Source: Trichosphaerium sp. ATCC 40318
Taxonomy: Eukaryota; Discosea; Flabellinia; Trichosidae
Length of the DNA stretch: 64,000 nt
Direction of reading: 5' to 3'
Assembly (NCBI GenBank): GCA_038496445.1
Contig: JALMLS010000541.1
Coordinates: forward strand, 124,001-188,000
The notes beneath the pieces are model-generated. The model did not search any database and was not told where the DNA came from. It saw only the letters and a list, made by a program, of their open reading frames with translations. Positions 33,691 through 44,872 of this stretch are shown here, piece after piece; the stretch's first letter is position 1, and the number at the start of each line of letters is the position of its first letter. The position numbers and the translations under genes were made by a program.

Positions 33691-35389
33691 CAGTTTTGTT
33701 GTGCTGCAGCCGATGGTTTGCTTCTTCTAAAAGGAAAAACATATTCTCTCACTTTTCGAACAGAGAGAGAAATTACAATTATACATAGAACAAATAAACA
33801 CACTAAAACCAATCCAACAATTGCTCCCACACCCAAACCTTTTGCCTAAATAAACGCATTAGTATTCTTGAAATTTTCTTATTCTACGTACCTGTTCAGG
33901 AGTAGTGCTTGATGTACATAATCTCGTAATTATTGAATTTCTTGTTACTTCTAAATCTATACAAGTGGTTTCCCCCGATGTGAGAATAACTTCAGCGTCC
34001 TTAACAGTGACACAAGAACTGTCATCGAAAGTAAACAAAGTAACATTTATCCCCGTTTCATGCTCCAAGAACAGCTTTCCGTTAATTTCAACACATCCAC
34101 TCACAGCCAACTACAACTTGTATCAGTAATTAATAAGGCGTGTTTTGATACTTACAATAACGCCAGGGCGAAAAGTCACTGTACTTGAGGAATCAATAGA
34201 CACGTCGCCACTAATGAGGACTGACTTGATTATAACTATGTCGTCGTTTACCAGGGGTAGATTATACGCTGTCCATGTTCCTCCTTCACAATTTGCCTCG
34301 GGATAAGGCTTTAAATCAGTATCGCATGTCCACATTCCTCCTTTACATATTGCATCAGGAGACAGCTTTTGATCGGCATCACAGGTCCAAGTTTCTCCTT
34401 TACATATTGATCTATTTGAAGGTCGAGGGCTTTGGCAATTGTTCCCGCAGTTAAAGCTGTACTTAATAGCTGCGAGAAGCATATCCTTTCCAGCTTGATT
34501 TAATTCTCTACCAGCTATTGAAAGGAAAAAACCAATCCTACAACTTGGTGCAAGTGTGTTATCAGCAAGTATGTCACCCTAATAACAACTACCTGTAAGT
34601 ACAAAGATACACATTTCGCTCCAGCTTTTATCCAAAAGAGGCTACCTTTTCAAAAACGAAGTAAGAAGGCATTCTGTTACCAAACGTTGCTTTTGCAATC
34701 ACTCTCGCACTACTAGCGAGAATCCCTGTTTTATTGATAGATGATAAATATCCATTGCTATCAAGAACAGTAACAACACCGTTGTAGTTAGCTGCGAGCA
34801 TACTCGTAGGAGCAACTATTTCGATTTCTCCTATAGTTAGCTCCTTCTCTAAACAGTAGTTTTAATCCTCATATGAACACAATATTGTGTACCTCCCCAT
34901 CCGAATGACGAATCTGCTGGTATGTACCGAAAAGTTGCGCGTTCATAAGTCAGTATTGGGACACTCTCTTTAAATATCATGCTAACATGCTGTGACAAAA
35001 CGGATTCAGATACAAGCTAAGGAAATATGAGGTGTTAATAAGAACTAAAACTTTTTAATGAAATAAACGCGCACAATAGCCCCGTAAGCCTTCACTAGTG
35101 CTGGGTTTGCCTGGACGCTCCCATATTCACAGTCGTAGGGTATATTACTCTCTTGGATAAACATTTGTATTGCGTTGTCGTGAATACTACCATCGCCACC
35201 TCCGTTACAATGGGCTGACTATTTGTCTTTAGCAAACAACGCTAGTTCGGCAGAATGTAATAGCGAAAACTAGAATCAGAAACGTACAATAAATAAAAGT
35301 TTGCTGGCCTTTGACACTGGCGGTTCCTGACAATACACGTATCTCGCAGTAATAGAAGCAAAAAGTATGAAAAATATCACGTGATTCAT
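33690..35389 (-). CDS. Type I membrane glycoprotein, unknown family
   Basis: Seven exons (35288-35389, 35075-35218, 34893-35016, 34646-34848, 34156-34578, 33892-34110, 33690-33845), about 456 residues. Signal peptide (NHVIFFILFASIT, cleaved before about YCQEPP). The ectodomain resembles an extracellular ligand- or substrate-binding protein in its first 220 residues (NGGGDGSIHDNAIQ, LTIGEIEIVAPTSMLAA). Three tandem Cys units follow (CKGETWTCDAD, CKGGMWTCDTD, CEGGTWTAY), then a beta-rich segment (SVLISGDVSIDSSSTVTF, CVEINGKLFLEHETG). One TM helix (AIVGLVLVCLFVLCIIVI) is followed by a short basic cytoplasmic tail. The start ATG overlaps a CACGTG. No family recognised; a surface-receptor or adhesin role is inferred. 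Confidence 0.78.
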
Positions 35390-35726
35390 TGTTATACCCT
35401 TTTGTTTAAAAAGGTGCGTAGTACGAAAATGAATTGCGAATACTAAATTAATGTGTACAGACTTAGACTGACTACATCATACAACCACATAATTTTAGTG
35501 TGGTGTAGATTTATACGTATAACAATTTAATAAGCTGGTGGCCGTAGGTTGTAGGAGCACGAACAATTAAGTTGATCATGTTTGGTTACAACGTTTTCAA
35601 AAAAGGCGTGCTAGTTACCAAACACTACAGCTTCTTTCTAAGGCATAAATGTTGGTTTATTAGTAGTTTACAAGATGAATCGCTTTTTTTTAAATCAAAA
35701 GATAAGTGGTGTAGAAAGGATGATAG

Positions 35727-36340
35727 CTACGCAAACTCGTCAGGGCTTGGTAGAGGTCTTTTTCGTGGCTGAAAAGGACACCAGCGCGTGTTTAGCACAG
35801 GAAGTAAGTGGTAAAGTGATATTAAAGAGCGTAAGTAGTTAGAAACGACTCCAGATTTTAGTGTCAGTTCTATGGTGAGACCAATTACAGAGTGTGTTAT
35901 TGCTTTATTAGCATCACCAGCATGGCAGGATACTGCAATATGGCCTTGCTTAGAACTGAATCTGAACAAATAAGATCCTATCAGCGATTTAAGCACGTAG
36001 ATGGGAAAATAAAATACTTCAGCTTGTTGACTGTTTTATGCGTTGTACGTACCCACATGTATCTTGATGAGTTTCTTTTCTGCATCCACAGATGTTAAAT
36101 ACCCGTGAAAGTATCGTGATAATCTAATAAGGATCAGTGAGGAGTAAAGAACGAAAGGAAAGTCCAAACAATGCATGACTTGTGGTTCTAGTTTTTGACA
36201 TACACTTGATTTTCTAATAAACTGATCGTAGTGCATTATTGCACCCTCCATATTGCAAACAGCCAAGGCAGCGTAGGTGCGTTTACCTTGAGATAGCCGG
36301 ACAATAAAGAACCGTCCAAATCTGAATATTTTTTTAGCAT
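35727..36340 (-). CDS. SH2 domain protein
   Basis: Phosphotyrosine-binding adaptor. After a short N-terminal exon (MLKKYSDLDGSLLSGYLK), SRYFHGYLTSVDAEKKL matches the start of an SH2 domain (W/YFHG, then alpha A). An intron (donor GTACGTAC, acceptor TGATAG) leads to GSYLFRFSSKQGHIAVSCHAG, the conserved GxFLxRxS phosphotyrosine-pocket strand with the key Arg. The distal part (HSVIGLTIEL, LRSLISLYHLL) and a basic Pro-containing end (RKRPLPSPDEF) complete it. The splice between the first exon and the SH2 start is inferred (donor at AAGTGTATG), and a further intron in the C-terminal part is possible. No kinase domain is visible nearby. Confidence 0.75.
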
Positions 36341-36676
36341 AGTTTTGCGTCCCAGTTTTTTTTGAATTTCTTGCTTAGTTCCTATTTAAATACAGATTGA
36401 AATGCGTACCACACACCCAGTCAGAATTTTGTTGCAGTCTACATGTGATCTTTCGAACGTGTTCGAAAAAATCAGTCAGAATTGCTGTTTGTACCTTTAG
36501 TTTACTACTACAATTTATTTTTACAAGATTGGGTAGGAACTGTTTTAGCTAAAAAATTTGGTACATTTTAGTGTACACATCTCGTCATCTATCACTTCAA
36601 TAACCTCCAAACTACACCAACAACAACTCCTGAAAAAGGTGTAATAGAGGCTTACCACAACTAACTAAAACAAAGT

Positions 36677-37672
36677 ATGACCAGCTTCCTAATACAACAA
36701 CCTGGATACCCAACAAATACATCAGACTCCAATACAAACTCTACAGAAAGCTCTTCACTAGCGCTCAACACTTCTTGTAAGTTTTTCTTTCACTCCACAA
36801 ATCTCCAACAGCCAACAAAAGCCGCATGTGTCATAACACTTGGCGAAATGTTAATTTTATCACATGCATCGCATTTTCTTTCAAGTATTCCAACAGAAAA
36901 CTGAAAAAAGTCTTCCAGCTACTTTTATTCAATTCTAAGATGTGTAGGTAACGTGAACGCTCAGTATAAAGGTTCCTCAACTTGGAAGGCTCAAGCAATC
37001 GTTAGAAAAGATGTTAATGGTATCAAGCTTGCACGGTTTGTAGGCAATAGAGGAACCAATGAAAGGGGCTTTAAACTTACTCAACAAGTACTTAAACAAA
37101 GCCTTACTTTAAAGATGAGCTTTAACAATGATTCTGGCGAATTGGTGAAGCACAAGTACGCTAGAAACTTATCTACAAAGATGTGGCTAACAACAAAAAG
37201 TTCTATCGTAATATCTCGCAGCAACAACGTTGTAGAGTTCGAGTCCATTGAAAAATCGTGGCGTATTGTCATGGAGACCACGCCTTGTTGTGATAATAGA
37301 TTTGTTGAAGTCATGCTTAAAGGAAGATTTAACTGTAAAGCAAAAGGAAGGCAAGCACGGCATCTCAAAGCCAAACTATTTCTTTCTAACATGTTTTGTC
37401 AGTCACGTTTTGGAGCTGAAAAATTATAAAACGGGGAAAACTGTTCTCAGGTGTGATATTACGGTAATTCACAGAGGAAAACATGCGAGAACTGAAGCCC
37501 GAAAAAAGAGGAACGAGGAATATCTGGAAATCCACAACATGAACGTAAGACCCGCTGAAAATTACTTATTCTTTTTAATGCACTTATTGTTTTACAGGAC
37601 ATAGAGTATTCAGCAATAACAGATGCAGCTTATACATGGTATTTAGAAAATTCAAAGTTGGACTTGCAATAG
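36677..37672 (+). CDS. Unrecognised protein, possibly DNA-binding
   Basis: Starts MTSFLIQQPGYPTNTSDSNTN, a Ser/Thr/Asn-rich leader. After an intron (36777-36811) exon 36812-36941 continues with SNKSRMCHNTW and KYSNRKLKKVFQLLLFNSK. A long exon to about 37391 is beta-rich and basic (STWKAQAIVRKDVNGIKLARF, SIVISRSNNVVEFESIEKSW, RFNCKAKGRQARHLKAKL). Intron 37392-37451 (acceptor TTCTCAG) joins CDITVIHRGKHARTEARKKR, and a last intron (acceptor TTTTACAG) joins the final exon, ending SKLDLQ. The junction near 36941-36955 is unresolved. The basic beta-sandwich look suggests a nucleic-acid-binding role, but I could not assign a family. Confidence 0.5.
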
Positions 37673-38076
37673 TGTCAACGTCAAAAAATAACTGTAATAA
37701 AAGTTTAAATTATGGGTATTTCTAGCTGTTGTTTTTGTTTGAAAAACTATTCGAAAAAATGTTCGAAAACAAAAAGACCATTGCATCAGTTTTCTTTTGC
37801 AGCTTCAAAAGTAGCTAGGCTTTCAGCAAGCTAACGATAACAGAAATAAAAAAAGAATAACCTTCAACGCATCTTCAAAAAAAGCATAATTTGGCACGTG
37901 ACAACATAGGTCAGATCACCAACTTTTTGTCTTTATCGAATCTCTTTTCTGATTTGTCGCCTTTTCACTTTGGAGCTGCGGAAATCGGGAATTCCCGTAA
38001 AATTTTTTCACAAGGACAGCACGCTTTCGCTTTGATCGTCGGAATAAAAAAGAATTGGCAGTCAGATTATTCTTTA

Positions 38077-39657
38077 TTATTTAGAAATGATTACTTTGTG
38101 ATGTTCTTTGTCTTCTAATGTTTGTGGACATGCTTCTCTTGTACGAACAAATACCTAACGGAATTAATAAAGTCATAAACAATAGAAAAACATACACTTG
38201 GTTTAGCAATGTCGGAATTATCAACGATCGCATTTTCCAAACCTATACAGCGGTTAACTAAGAATACTAGGTATAAAACAGTCTAAAAAAATACCTGAAT
38301 AGCGAGGATCACACGCTAGAGTAAGTTCTGAAATCTCACCGAGGTCTCCTCCTTATGAAAAGTTAATAATAAAAACTAATCAATAGAAATCAAGTCAACT
38401 GCACCTGTAAAGGTAAATGTCACTCCCGAGGATGTCAAATGTTCTGATATTGTCACAGAAGGTCTTGTGTACTTTCCTTCGCAAATGACAAAGCTTGGAT
38501 CATGCCAATGTCCTTCAAAAGCTGAACAAACAGCACATGTGTCCGCTTAAGAAAAGTTATATTCTGATGTTAAAAAAATCCGTACTAGCAGTTCCACATG
38601 TTTGACCCTGATCTCCACATACAAACCATTTGTATTCGTAATAGTACGCTGTTGAAGAGCCTCTGGTCTGTTGTACTCCAAGCGATTGTAGTTTGGAGAG
38701 ATCATACTTGCGATTGGCAACTAATCAAAGAAAAGAAATGTTTAGGACTTAATATGAACAAGTGCATTTAACAGAGTTTCGTTGTTGACTACGTACAGAT
38801 AATATCAGAGCAATCTGGTGGAAATGGGTACTGAGACGGTGGATTTGGTGCTAGCGATGGTACTTCAGACCGAGGACAAGCATCCTTAGTCCTCACTGTA
38901 ATCTACGAATAAGATTTTAAGTTACAAATCAACTATTCAAACTAGAACAATTTCGTACAATAGGATTGTAGATTGCAGAATTATCAACAACTACACTCTC
39001 GAAACCTCAAAAAAAATAATCAAACAAAACCATTATTGACTACAAAAGGTCAATGTACCATTGTAATTGGGATCGCAAATAAGGTCCATGTTTGAAATTG
39101 ATCCTCCATTACCTCCTACGCTTTTCATTAGTGATATATTTAATTCCTTAACATACCTGCATAGGTAATTGAAACACCAACGTCATCTCCGTCCTGGTAC
39201 TCCTTGATCTCTGTGGCAGAGTCAGTATATAACCCTTCACAGTAAGTGTAAGGTGGATCATTCCAGTGTCCATCCCATGCACTACAAACACCGCACTCGT
39301 CTGTATTGTATGAATTAGTACCAGAGCTATATCTTTTGCTTTCGTGCCGTTGGTAGTAGTTCCACAACTCTGCGCTTTATCGCCACATACAAAGAATCTG
39401 TAGTGATAGCTTCTAGTATGCTCTCCTTGTTTTTCCTGGATACCAAGAGCCTTGTAACAGTTAAACAGAAGACGGAAGCTAAAAACACGTACAGTCAATG
39501 CAGATAGATCGTAGGTGTTACTACCGTCTTAATAGTAGAATATAAGCTTTCATATCACGTGTTAGGTACGTACAAGATAGGTTTGAGCAGTCTGGCGGGA
39601 AACCAACGTTAAAGCTATGATACAAGCTAAAACAAAGTACAAGCTACGAGAGGTCAT
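38077..39657 (-). CDS. Secreted protein with tandem mannose-6-phosphate-receptor-homology (MRH) domains
   Basis: MRH domains bind phosphomannose or high-mannose glycans in lysosomal sorting and ER quality control. Signal peptide (SLYFVLACIIALTLVSRQ). Domain 1: TYDLSALT, ALGIQEKQGEHTRSYHYRF, FVCGDKAQSC, then DECGVCSAWDGHWNDPP, GVSITYAGG and NMDLICDPNYNGTLTF. Domain 2 repeats the pattern: KYDLSKLQSLGVQQTRG, YYEYKWFVCGDQGQTCGTA, DTCAVCSAFEGHWHDPS, GVTFTFTGGD, LTLACDPRYSG, DNSDIAKPS. Each ends in an exon of the form VRTK/EACP. Introns lie at equivalent places in both halves, so the protein arose by internal duplication. No membrane anchor is visible; it ends KVIISK. The splice near 39300-39360 is not settled. 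Family assignment rests on the YDLS...C...C...CDP pattern. Confidence 0.68.
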
Positions 39658-40238
39658 AGAAGCTTCGTAATTGAAAAGTGACTATACAATTTCAATGAAC
39701 TAGACGGCCTCAATGGCAATGCCTCATATTTTTGAGAATGTCATCACGTGGATTAACTTCTTTACGTATTTAAGACTCGTTTTAGATATCTAGCGCACCA
39801 AGCAATAGCTCGTGAATTTTATGCACAGAAAACAAAAACCCAAAAAAATTGTCACAAAGTTGCTGACAATTGAAGTCCAAGAAACGTACCAACAGTTGAA
39901 AGGGAGGTTAGCCAATAACAGATTTTGTTTCTGAGTTTCGTACGCTGACCACGACCTCTATGCTTGGTCAACAGTTACGCCCAAGAAATTCATCTTGTGT
40001 GCACAGTATTTAAATGATGTGCTTTATTCCAGAAATGACAGCTTATCAAAGGCCTTTGAAGTAATTAATTAATCTGCTCCAGTCAACATTATACGTACTA
40101 GCAATGTATGTTGCAAAAGGTGATTTCACGGCGAGGTAATCATTACTATCAAGTTTTCCATTTTCAATGAATTAGGGTTTGTTTGCTTTGTTTTTATTTG
40201 GAACACTTTGCACACTAACACCAAAGATATAGTGTTAA
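39658..40238. other. Gene-free stretch before tRNA copy 2
   Basis: No supported gene. The end nearest 40160-40238 belongs to the conserved 3' flank of the tRNA repeat (minus orientation), including the hairpin sequence at about 40215-40237. Confidence 0.45.
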
Positions 40239-40310
40239 GCCCACTGTGAGTTTTGATCTCGCTACCATCTGGTCAAAAGCCAAACGCTCTTCCGATTGAG
40301 CTAAGTGGGC
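40239..40310 (-). tRNA. tRNA-Lys (TTT), copy 2, mutated T stem
   Basis: Identical to copy 1 except that the T stem reads GCGAG/CTCAC, giving a C-A mismatch at the second pair, and the acceptor 3' base is C (restoring G-C at the first pair). Same flanks as copy 1 in inverted orientation. It may be a decaying copy. Confidence 0.7.
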
Positions 40311-40442
40311 TACTTGTTGTCTAAACATGGTCTAGTTTCTGTTCAGAATGGCTTTATTGTACAATATCCAACTATTACAGACAAGATGTGCATACAGTTA
40401 ATGGAGCTAGTATACAATACACCTTGGAGTATGCTACGAAGG

Positions 40443-40520
40443 TGTTGAAGAACTAACGGGCGTCCATACCATTAACCTTGAAGGTTGTATGCACATTACA
40501 GACGGTATTACAAATGACGC
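40443..40520 (+). pseudogene. Fragment of an F-box/LRR-type gene
   Basis: In frame from 40446: EELTGVHTINLEGCMHITDG, an unmistakable leucine-rich repeat of the same kind as the LAGVHTINL repeats in the gene at 54854-55999. Stops and frame loss surround it. It lies directly beyond the conserved 5' flank of tRNA copy 2. Confidence 0.7.
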
Positions 40521-40731
40521 GTTATTCCTTGCTAGTCTATCTACGCACATGACCAATATAAGTTGTTATCCAAGACACAGATGAAGAATTCGCAACCAGC
40601 AGAATTGGAGCTTATAAGATAGGTTTGTTGTTATTGTACCTGCACGTGTCATTAAAAAAAAACCAAACTTTGATTTTTAAGGTGCTTAACAAGTTAAGCC
40701 AATTCAATTGTACTGGTACCTTTTGCAATAA

Positions 40732-41127
40732 ATGGGGTGTTGTACATCAAAGTCAAATTCAGAAAAGAAACTTCTGATAACAAAACCTGAGGAGGCTAGA
40801 AACAAAGAATACATCATTTTTGTCAAAACACTCATTGGTGGGACTATTACAATGACTGTAAATAAGAGGACTACCATTGAAGAGCTTAATAAGATGCTAG
40901 AAGAAAAAACAGGTACGTCTACAAACCGTCACTACAAAGCCGTTGAAAGCGTTGTAACGCGAGTACTTACTGATGCAGGCGTACAACCTCATCAACAGAG
41001 CCTCTTGCAGAGGATGGGAAGTGCTGAAGTAATGTTAGAGGCTAACCACAATAGAACACTTGAAGATTACAATATATTAAAAGAATCTACAATCTCCATG
41101 GTACTACCAATGGGTCGCCGACAGTAG
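40732..41127 (+). CDS. N-terminally lipid-anchored ubiquitin-like protein
   Basis: Two exons (40732-40912, 40979-41127; donor GTACGTCT, acceptor GATGCAG), about 109 residues. The N-terminus MGCCTSKSNSEKK fits N-myristoylation at Gly2 with palmitoylation at Cys3/Cys4. A ubiquitin fold follows with clear alignment to ubiquitin: IIFVKTLIGGTITMTVN, TTIEELNKMLEEKTG, VQPHQQSLL, NRTLEDYNILKESTISMVL. The chain ends MGRRQ, so the C-terminal Gly-Gly needed for conjugation is absent. It is therefore likely a fixed membrane-tethered ubiquitin-like adaptor, analogous in idea to the C-terminally prenylated MUB proteins but anchored at the other end. Confidence 0.85.
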   Translation: MGCCTSKSNSEKKLLITKPEEARNKEYIIFVKTLIGGTITMTVNKRTTIEELNKMLEEKTGTSTNRHYKAVESVVTRVLTDAGVQPHQQSLLQRMGSAEVMLEANHNRTLEDYNILKESTISMVLPMGRRQ

Positions 41128-41383
41128 AGGAGAATGTATGAAGATTATAAACAATAAAGGAACTCAGTTCCGTTTTTTAGTGGTTTGAAGTTACGCACGT
41201 GATACTTTATGTCCGCCTGAGATACCTTAATAAAACATTTAAATACATTGCTAATTACGTCACACCACCTTATCACACTTGGAATACTATGCACTTACCT
41301 CCATACGTAAGAAAAAGGAAGCTTTGAAGAAAGCTCATCTAAGTCTAGTTTTATTTTACATTGTCACTTAACTTTTTTACTAT

Positions 41384-42952
41384 TTATGTCTCTTCTACAA
41401 ACAATAAAACTTGATTACAAAGAGTGCCAAGAGCATCTGAAATACATAAACCATCCTGAAACTTAATAATTCGTTTTGGAAAATGTGTTGCGATTATCAG
41501 CGGTTCAAGTGAACTAACATGTGCTATACTATGTTAAATTACTTTAAATCATACCGTAGTACCTTCTATGAACCATAAGACATGTATAGAAGTATCTGTA
41601 GTCTTGAATCTTCGCTTAATCTGACCTGGTTAAGCCAAATTTAAGGTGTTCTAAAACGTACGCGTTGACCGTCCAACAATCTAACACTAATTGATACAAC
41701 GCTTGATGACGCTTCTGGTTCCTCTGGTAGTTTATCTAGACGCTTTCTACGCTCTTCCATTTCAATTCTAATGCTTTCTTCTTTTGCTTGCTTAATACGC
41801 TCTTCTTGCTCTTTTTCCTCATCCTCAACATGTAGTTAGTACGTAAACTAGGTTTTAATGGCAACACCTTTTGCCTATCTGCATCTAGAGACTCTTGAAA
41901 AGCTCTGTTTTGCAATTCTCGGATTTTTCTATCTTGATCTATCTTTCTTTGTTCTTCTGTAATATACTGCCCTGCATTAACCTCTCTAACGTGTTAGTAC
42001 TACCAAGTTATGTTTTATTTGATGTCGTCATACCGGAAGCTTACTGAGTCGTTCATTCTCGTCTCTCATTGCTTTTAACTTAATCTGGGCTTGCAACCGT
42101 TTTTCGGCCTTTATCATCTCATCACGCTGTTTTATATCAGCCAAACCTTTGGAAAAAGCTTTAGATAACGTAATGACATCATTATGCATTACCTTGCACC
42201 GATTCTTCTTTGATCTTTGCCTAATAAACCATGAGATTTCCGCAACAAAAATACTTGAAAGAAATTATACCTGCTGCTTTTCTACGTAGCTTTTACGCTT
42301 TTGAACGTGATCCACTGTACTACTTGTTTTAAATTTAATCTAAACGGTCATTACTAGGTAAAAAGCAAAGTCTTAAAGCACCTTTTTTACACTTTCACTT
42401 GCACGTGGCTCAACAGGCGTTGAATATGATCGAACTTCTTCCTGTTTAGTCGTTTTGACGCTTTCCTCTGCTTTTATTGTAGGTTCATTCGTTTTGCTTG
42501 CACGTGGCTCAACAGGCGTTGGATTTGATTGAACCTCTTGCTGTTTAGTCGTTTTAATGCGTTCCTCGGTCTTTTTAGTCGTTTGTAACAGTGTTGGCCG
42601 TTTAGAACTCAAAATCTCGCTCTGGGATTTAGTGGGCGTCTGAGATGGCGATGGGGTCGTTTTTTGAGTGTTTGGCGGTTTTATGTTACTTTTGCGAACA
42701 GTTGGAGCTTTGACACGTATAGGCGCATTGCGGGAGGGTAAATTATGCCTGAGGCCAGTATTCTTGCGTGACTAGGGGCGTTACTTTGGTTCTTGATGTA
42801 AAACATTATACCTCTGGTGGAGTAGAGCGTGTAGATGCATTTTTGCGAGTATTTAGCGCTTTTTCATCTACAACGTTAAATTACGACAAGATATTTATGT
42901 AACCAGCGTGAACAATAATACCTGATCTAGATGCCACCTTACGCCTACCCAT
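41384..42952 (-). CDS. UBX domain protein, p97/Cdc48 cofactor
   Basis: Starts MGRRKVASRSDEKALNTRK; small exons are joined by introns with GTATTATTG, GTATAATG, GTGCTTT, GTATAATTT, GTAATGC, GTATGACG, GTGTTGCC, GTACG and GTACTACGG donors. The N-terminal 150 residues are basic, disordered and contain two copies of TTKQ-E-V-S-TPVEPRAS. A coiled coil follows (QRDEMIKAEKRLQAQIKLK). RKIREL then QNRAFQESLDADRQK matches the linker that precedes UBX in UBXN7/FAF-like proteins. The UBX domain reads KLPEEPEASSSVVSISVRL, LDGQRIKRRFKTTDTSIHVLW, THFPKRIIKFQDGL, LGTLCNQVLLFVEET. UAS and UBA domains are absent, so it is a trimmed relative of that family. It probably recruits p97 to ubiquitinated or membrane substrates. 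Confidence 0.82.
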
Positions 42953-43229
42953 GCACGATGCTACCATCCATAGCGTTAACGACGCTAGTAGAGAAGTGCA
43001 GACTAAACCAACAAAAATGGCGCCATCAGAGCTGTCCATCTCTACACGTCCAAGATTATGATAAGTCAGTGCGTTTATGCATCACAAATACTACTCACAA
43101 AAGGAGCGGAGTCTGCTTCAAAAGGAGAAATTTACTATAACGAGAACGAACATGATGTAAAGGAAGTATGTTACAAGGTTTATTATTATCGTACAGTAAC
43201 GGTTTTGTTATTTTTTTTCTAGTCTAGTA

Positions 43230-44156
43230 TTACAAAAGATTGCAAACCTTATTTAGCTTGCGTTTCTTTGACTTTTTTGAAGGATGGTCTGGAATGATTG
43301 TATTTTTTCTGGACTGCCTTATACGTCTAACAATTTGGAAAAACGTCTCATCAATATTTGTTCGCTTTAGCGCAGAGCCTTCAAAAAAATCGGCATTCAT
43401 TGACTGCGCCAAGTCTTGTCCTTGCCCAGTAGATACTTCTCGTAGCATTTCTAGATCACATTTGTTTCCTACGCAGTTCCATAAGCAAACAACCAAAAAA
43501 CAATCTTTTTCTTTAAAATACGTACCCAAAAGCACTATTGGTACATTACTAAGCTCGTTTGCGTCGATATCACGAACTTGGCATAATTGTTTTGTAAAAG
43601 CATTCAATTCGCTAAAAGAACGCTCTGATGTAATAGAATATATCATAATGAAACCTTCTCCATGCTCAAGAAATTGTTCACGTAGTGCACTGCAAGAGAA
43701 TTTAGATTATTTTCGAACAATGTTAGTTTGTTGTATTTACCTGTATTCTTCTTGTCCCGCAGTATCTAATATTTCAAGTACAGCTGGTTCTCTATCAATG
43801 TGTACTTGTTTTGTGTAACTGCAAGGAGTTAGTGAAAATAGTTTGCAGCAAAAAAGTTTTTATCGGGTGTTTGCAATTATCGTTGGTGTAGACGCTGAGA
43901 TTACAATAAAGGAGTTTTTTAAAGTGTTTGGCATTAAGCGGAAAGGAATTATAAAAAAAAGAGGACGTGTTGAGTTAGTTTAGTGTTGTTTCGTCTTTAA
44001 AGTTGTTGGGAGTGTTTAAATAACGTACGAGTCTTCAATGGTAGGGTCGTAGAACTCTACAAAGTGGTTCATGATGAACATTACCGAAACACAACTTTTT
44101 CCTACGCCTCCAGCGCCTACAACTGCTATCTTGTAATGGTGTTGAGCTGATGTCAT
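43230..44156 (-). CDS. Ras-family small GTPase with CaaX box
   Basis: Four exons (44029-44156, 43741-43818, 43526-43689, 43230-43468), about 202 residues. G1 [11 protein letters not shown], switch I/effector [10 protein letters not shown]3 DTAGQEEY, G4 GNKCDL, G5 EGSAL (Leu where SAK is usual). The polybasic C-terminus ([10 protein letters not shown]) plus CaaX CNLL predicts geranylgeranylation and plasma-membrane targeting. Position 12 is Ala (GAGGVGKS), a mild departure from Gly12. It is close to the Ras/Rap core family and a plausible client of RasGEFs such as the one at the left edge. Confidence 0.93.
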
Positions 44157-44872
44157 TTTTTTTGTAGTACTAGCAGAGGTGTTGCTTGTGTTTTGAAACT
44201 TATTTTTGTTTGCTACTTCTTAATTTGGAAGTTGAAAGCTTAGTTTATTTTTGTAGAACGGGAACATTAATGGTTAAAACGTTATAAAAAAGCAATTAAA
44301 CTCTGAAGAAGTCTTTGTACCGTTTTCCTACGTAGATTTTTTTAAACTTTGTATTCTCTAGAGTTTTATTTCGCTTAATTTTATTGTACAAGCGCTATTA
44401 TAACGAATAAAAGGTGATAGAAGATATGAATTAAAAGAAAACTAAAATAGCTCTGAAGTTCTTGTTCGTGCAGTTAACCAACGGAAATTCTTTAAACAAC
44501 GTTGAAATATAGTTTATACATAGCCTGATGTATCATTCCTACAACTTGTAGAATGAATGGGAACAAAAAGTGGGGAGAAATAAAACGTTACTTAGCGAAT
44601 TTTTTTTTATTCATTGTACAATTACAAGACAAATTATATGCTAACGGGTCACTTATGTTATAATTATAAGCACTTGATGCATTTTAAAGAGAAAACAAGA
44701 AACATAATAGCATTGTAATAAAGAACAATACTAAACTTCCTTTAGGAGTATTAGCTCCTGAAATATTACCCGATGATAATACTTCTACTGTAAAGTCACT
44801 ATTGTGGCTGATAGCAAGAGACCTAGAAATGTCCGAATTTAGCAAGAGACTTTTGGAAGTGGCAATTCAATT
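44157..44872. other. Gene-free stretch
   Basis: Promoter side of the Ras gene and 3' side of the EGF-type gene. AT-rich with no supported gene, repeat or RNA. Confidence 0.4.

Noticed and set aside
33652-33849. C-terminal part of the MORN open frame as protein
   Set aside because: Beyond about 33690 it is antisense to a well-supported membrane-helix exon.
43240-43818. 192-codon plus-strand open frame
   Set aside because: Antisense of the Ras GTPase gene, including through its introns.
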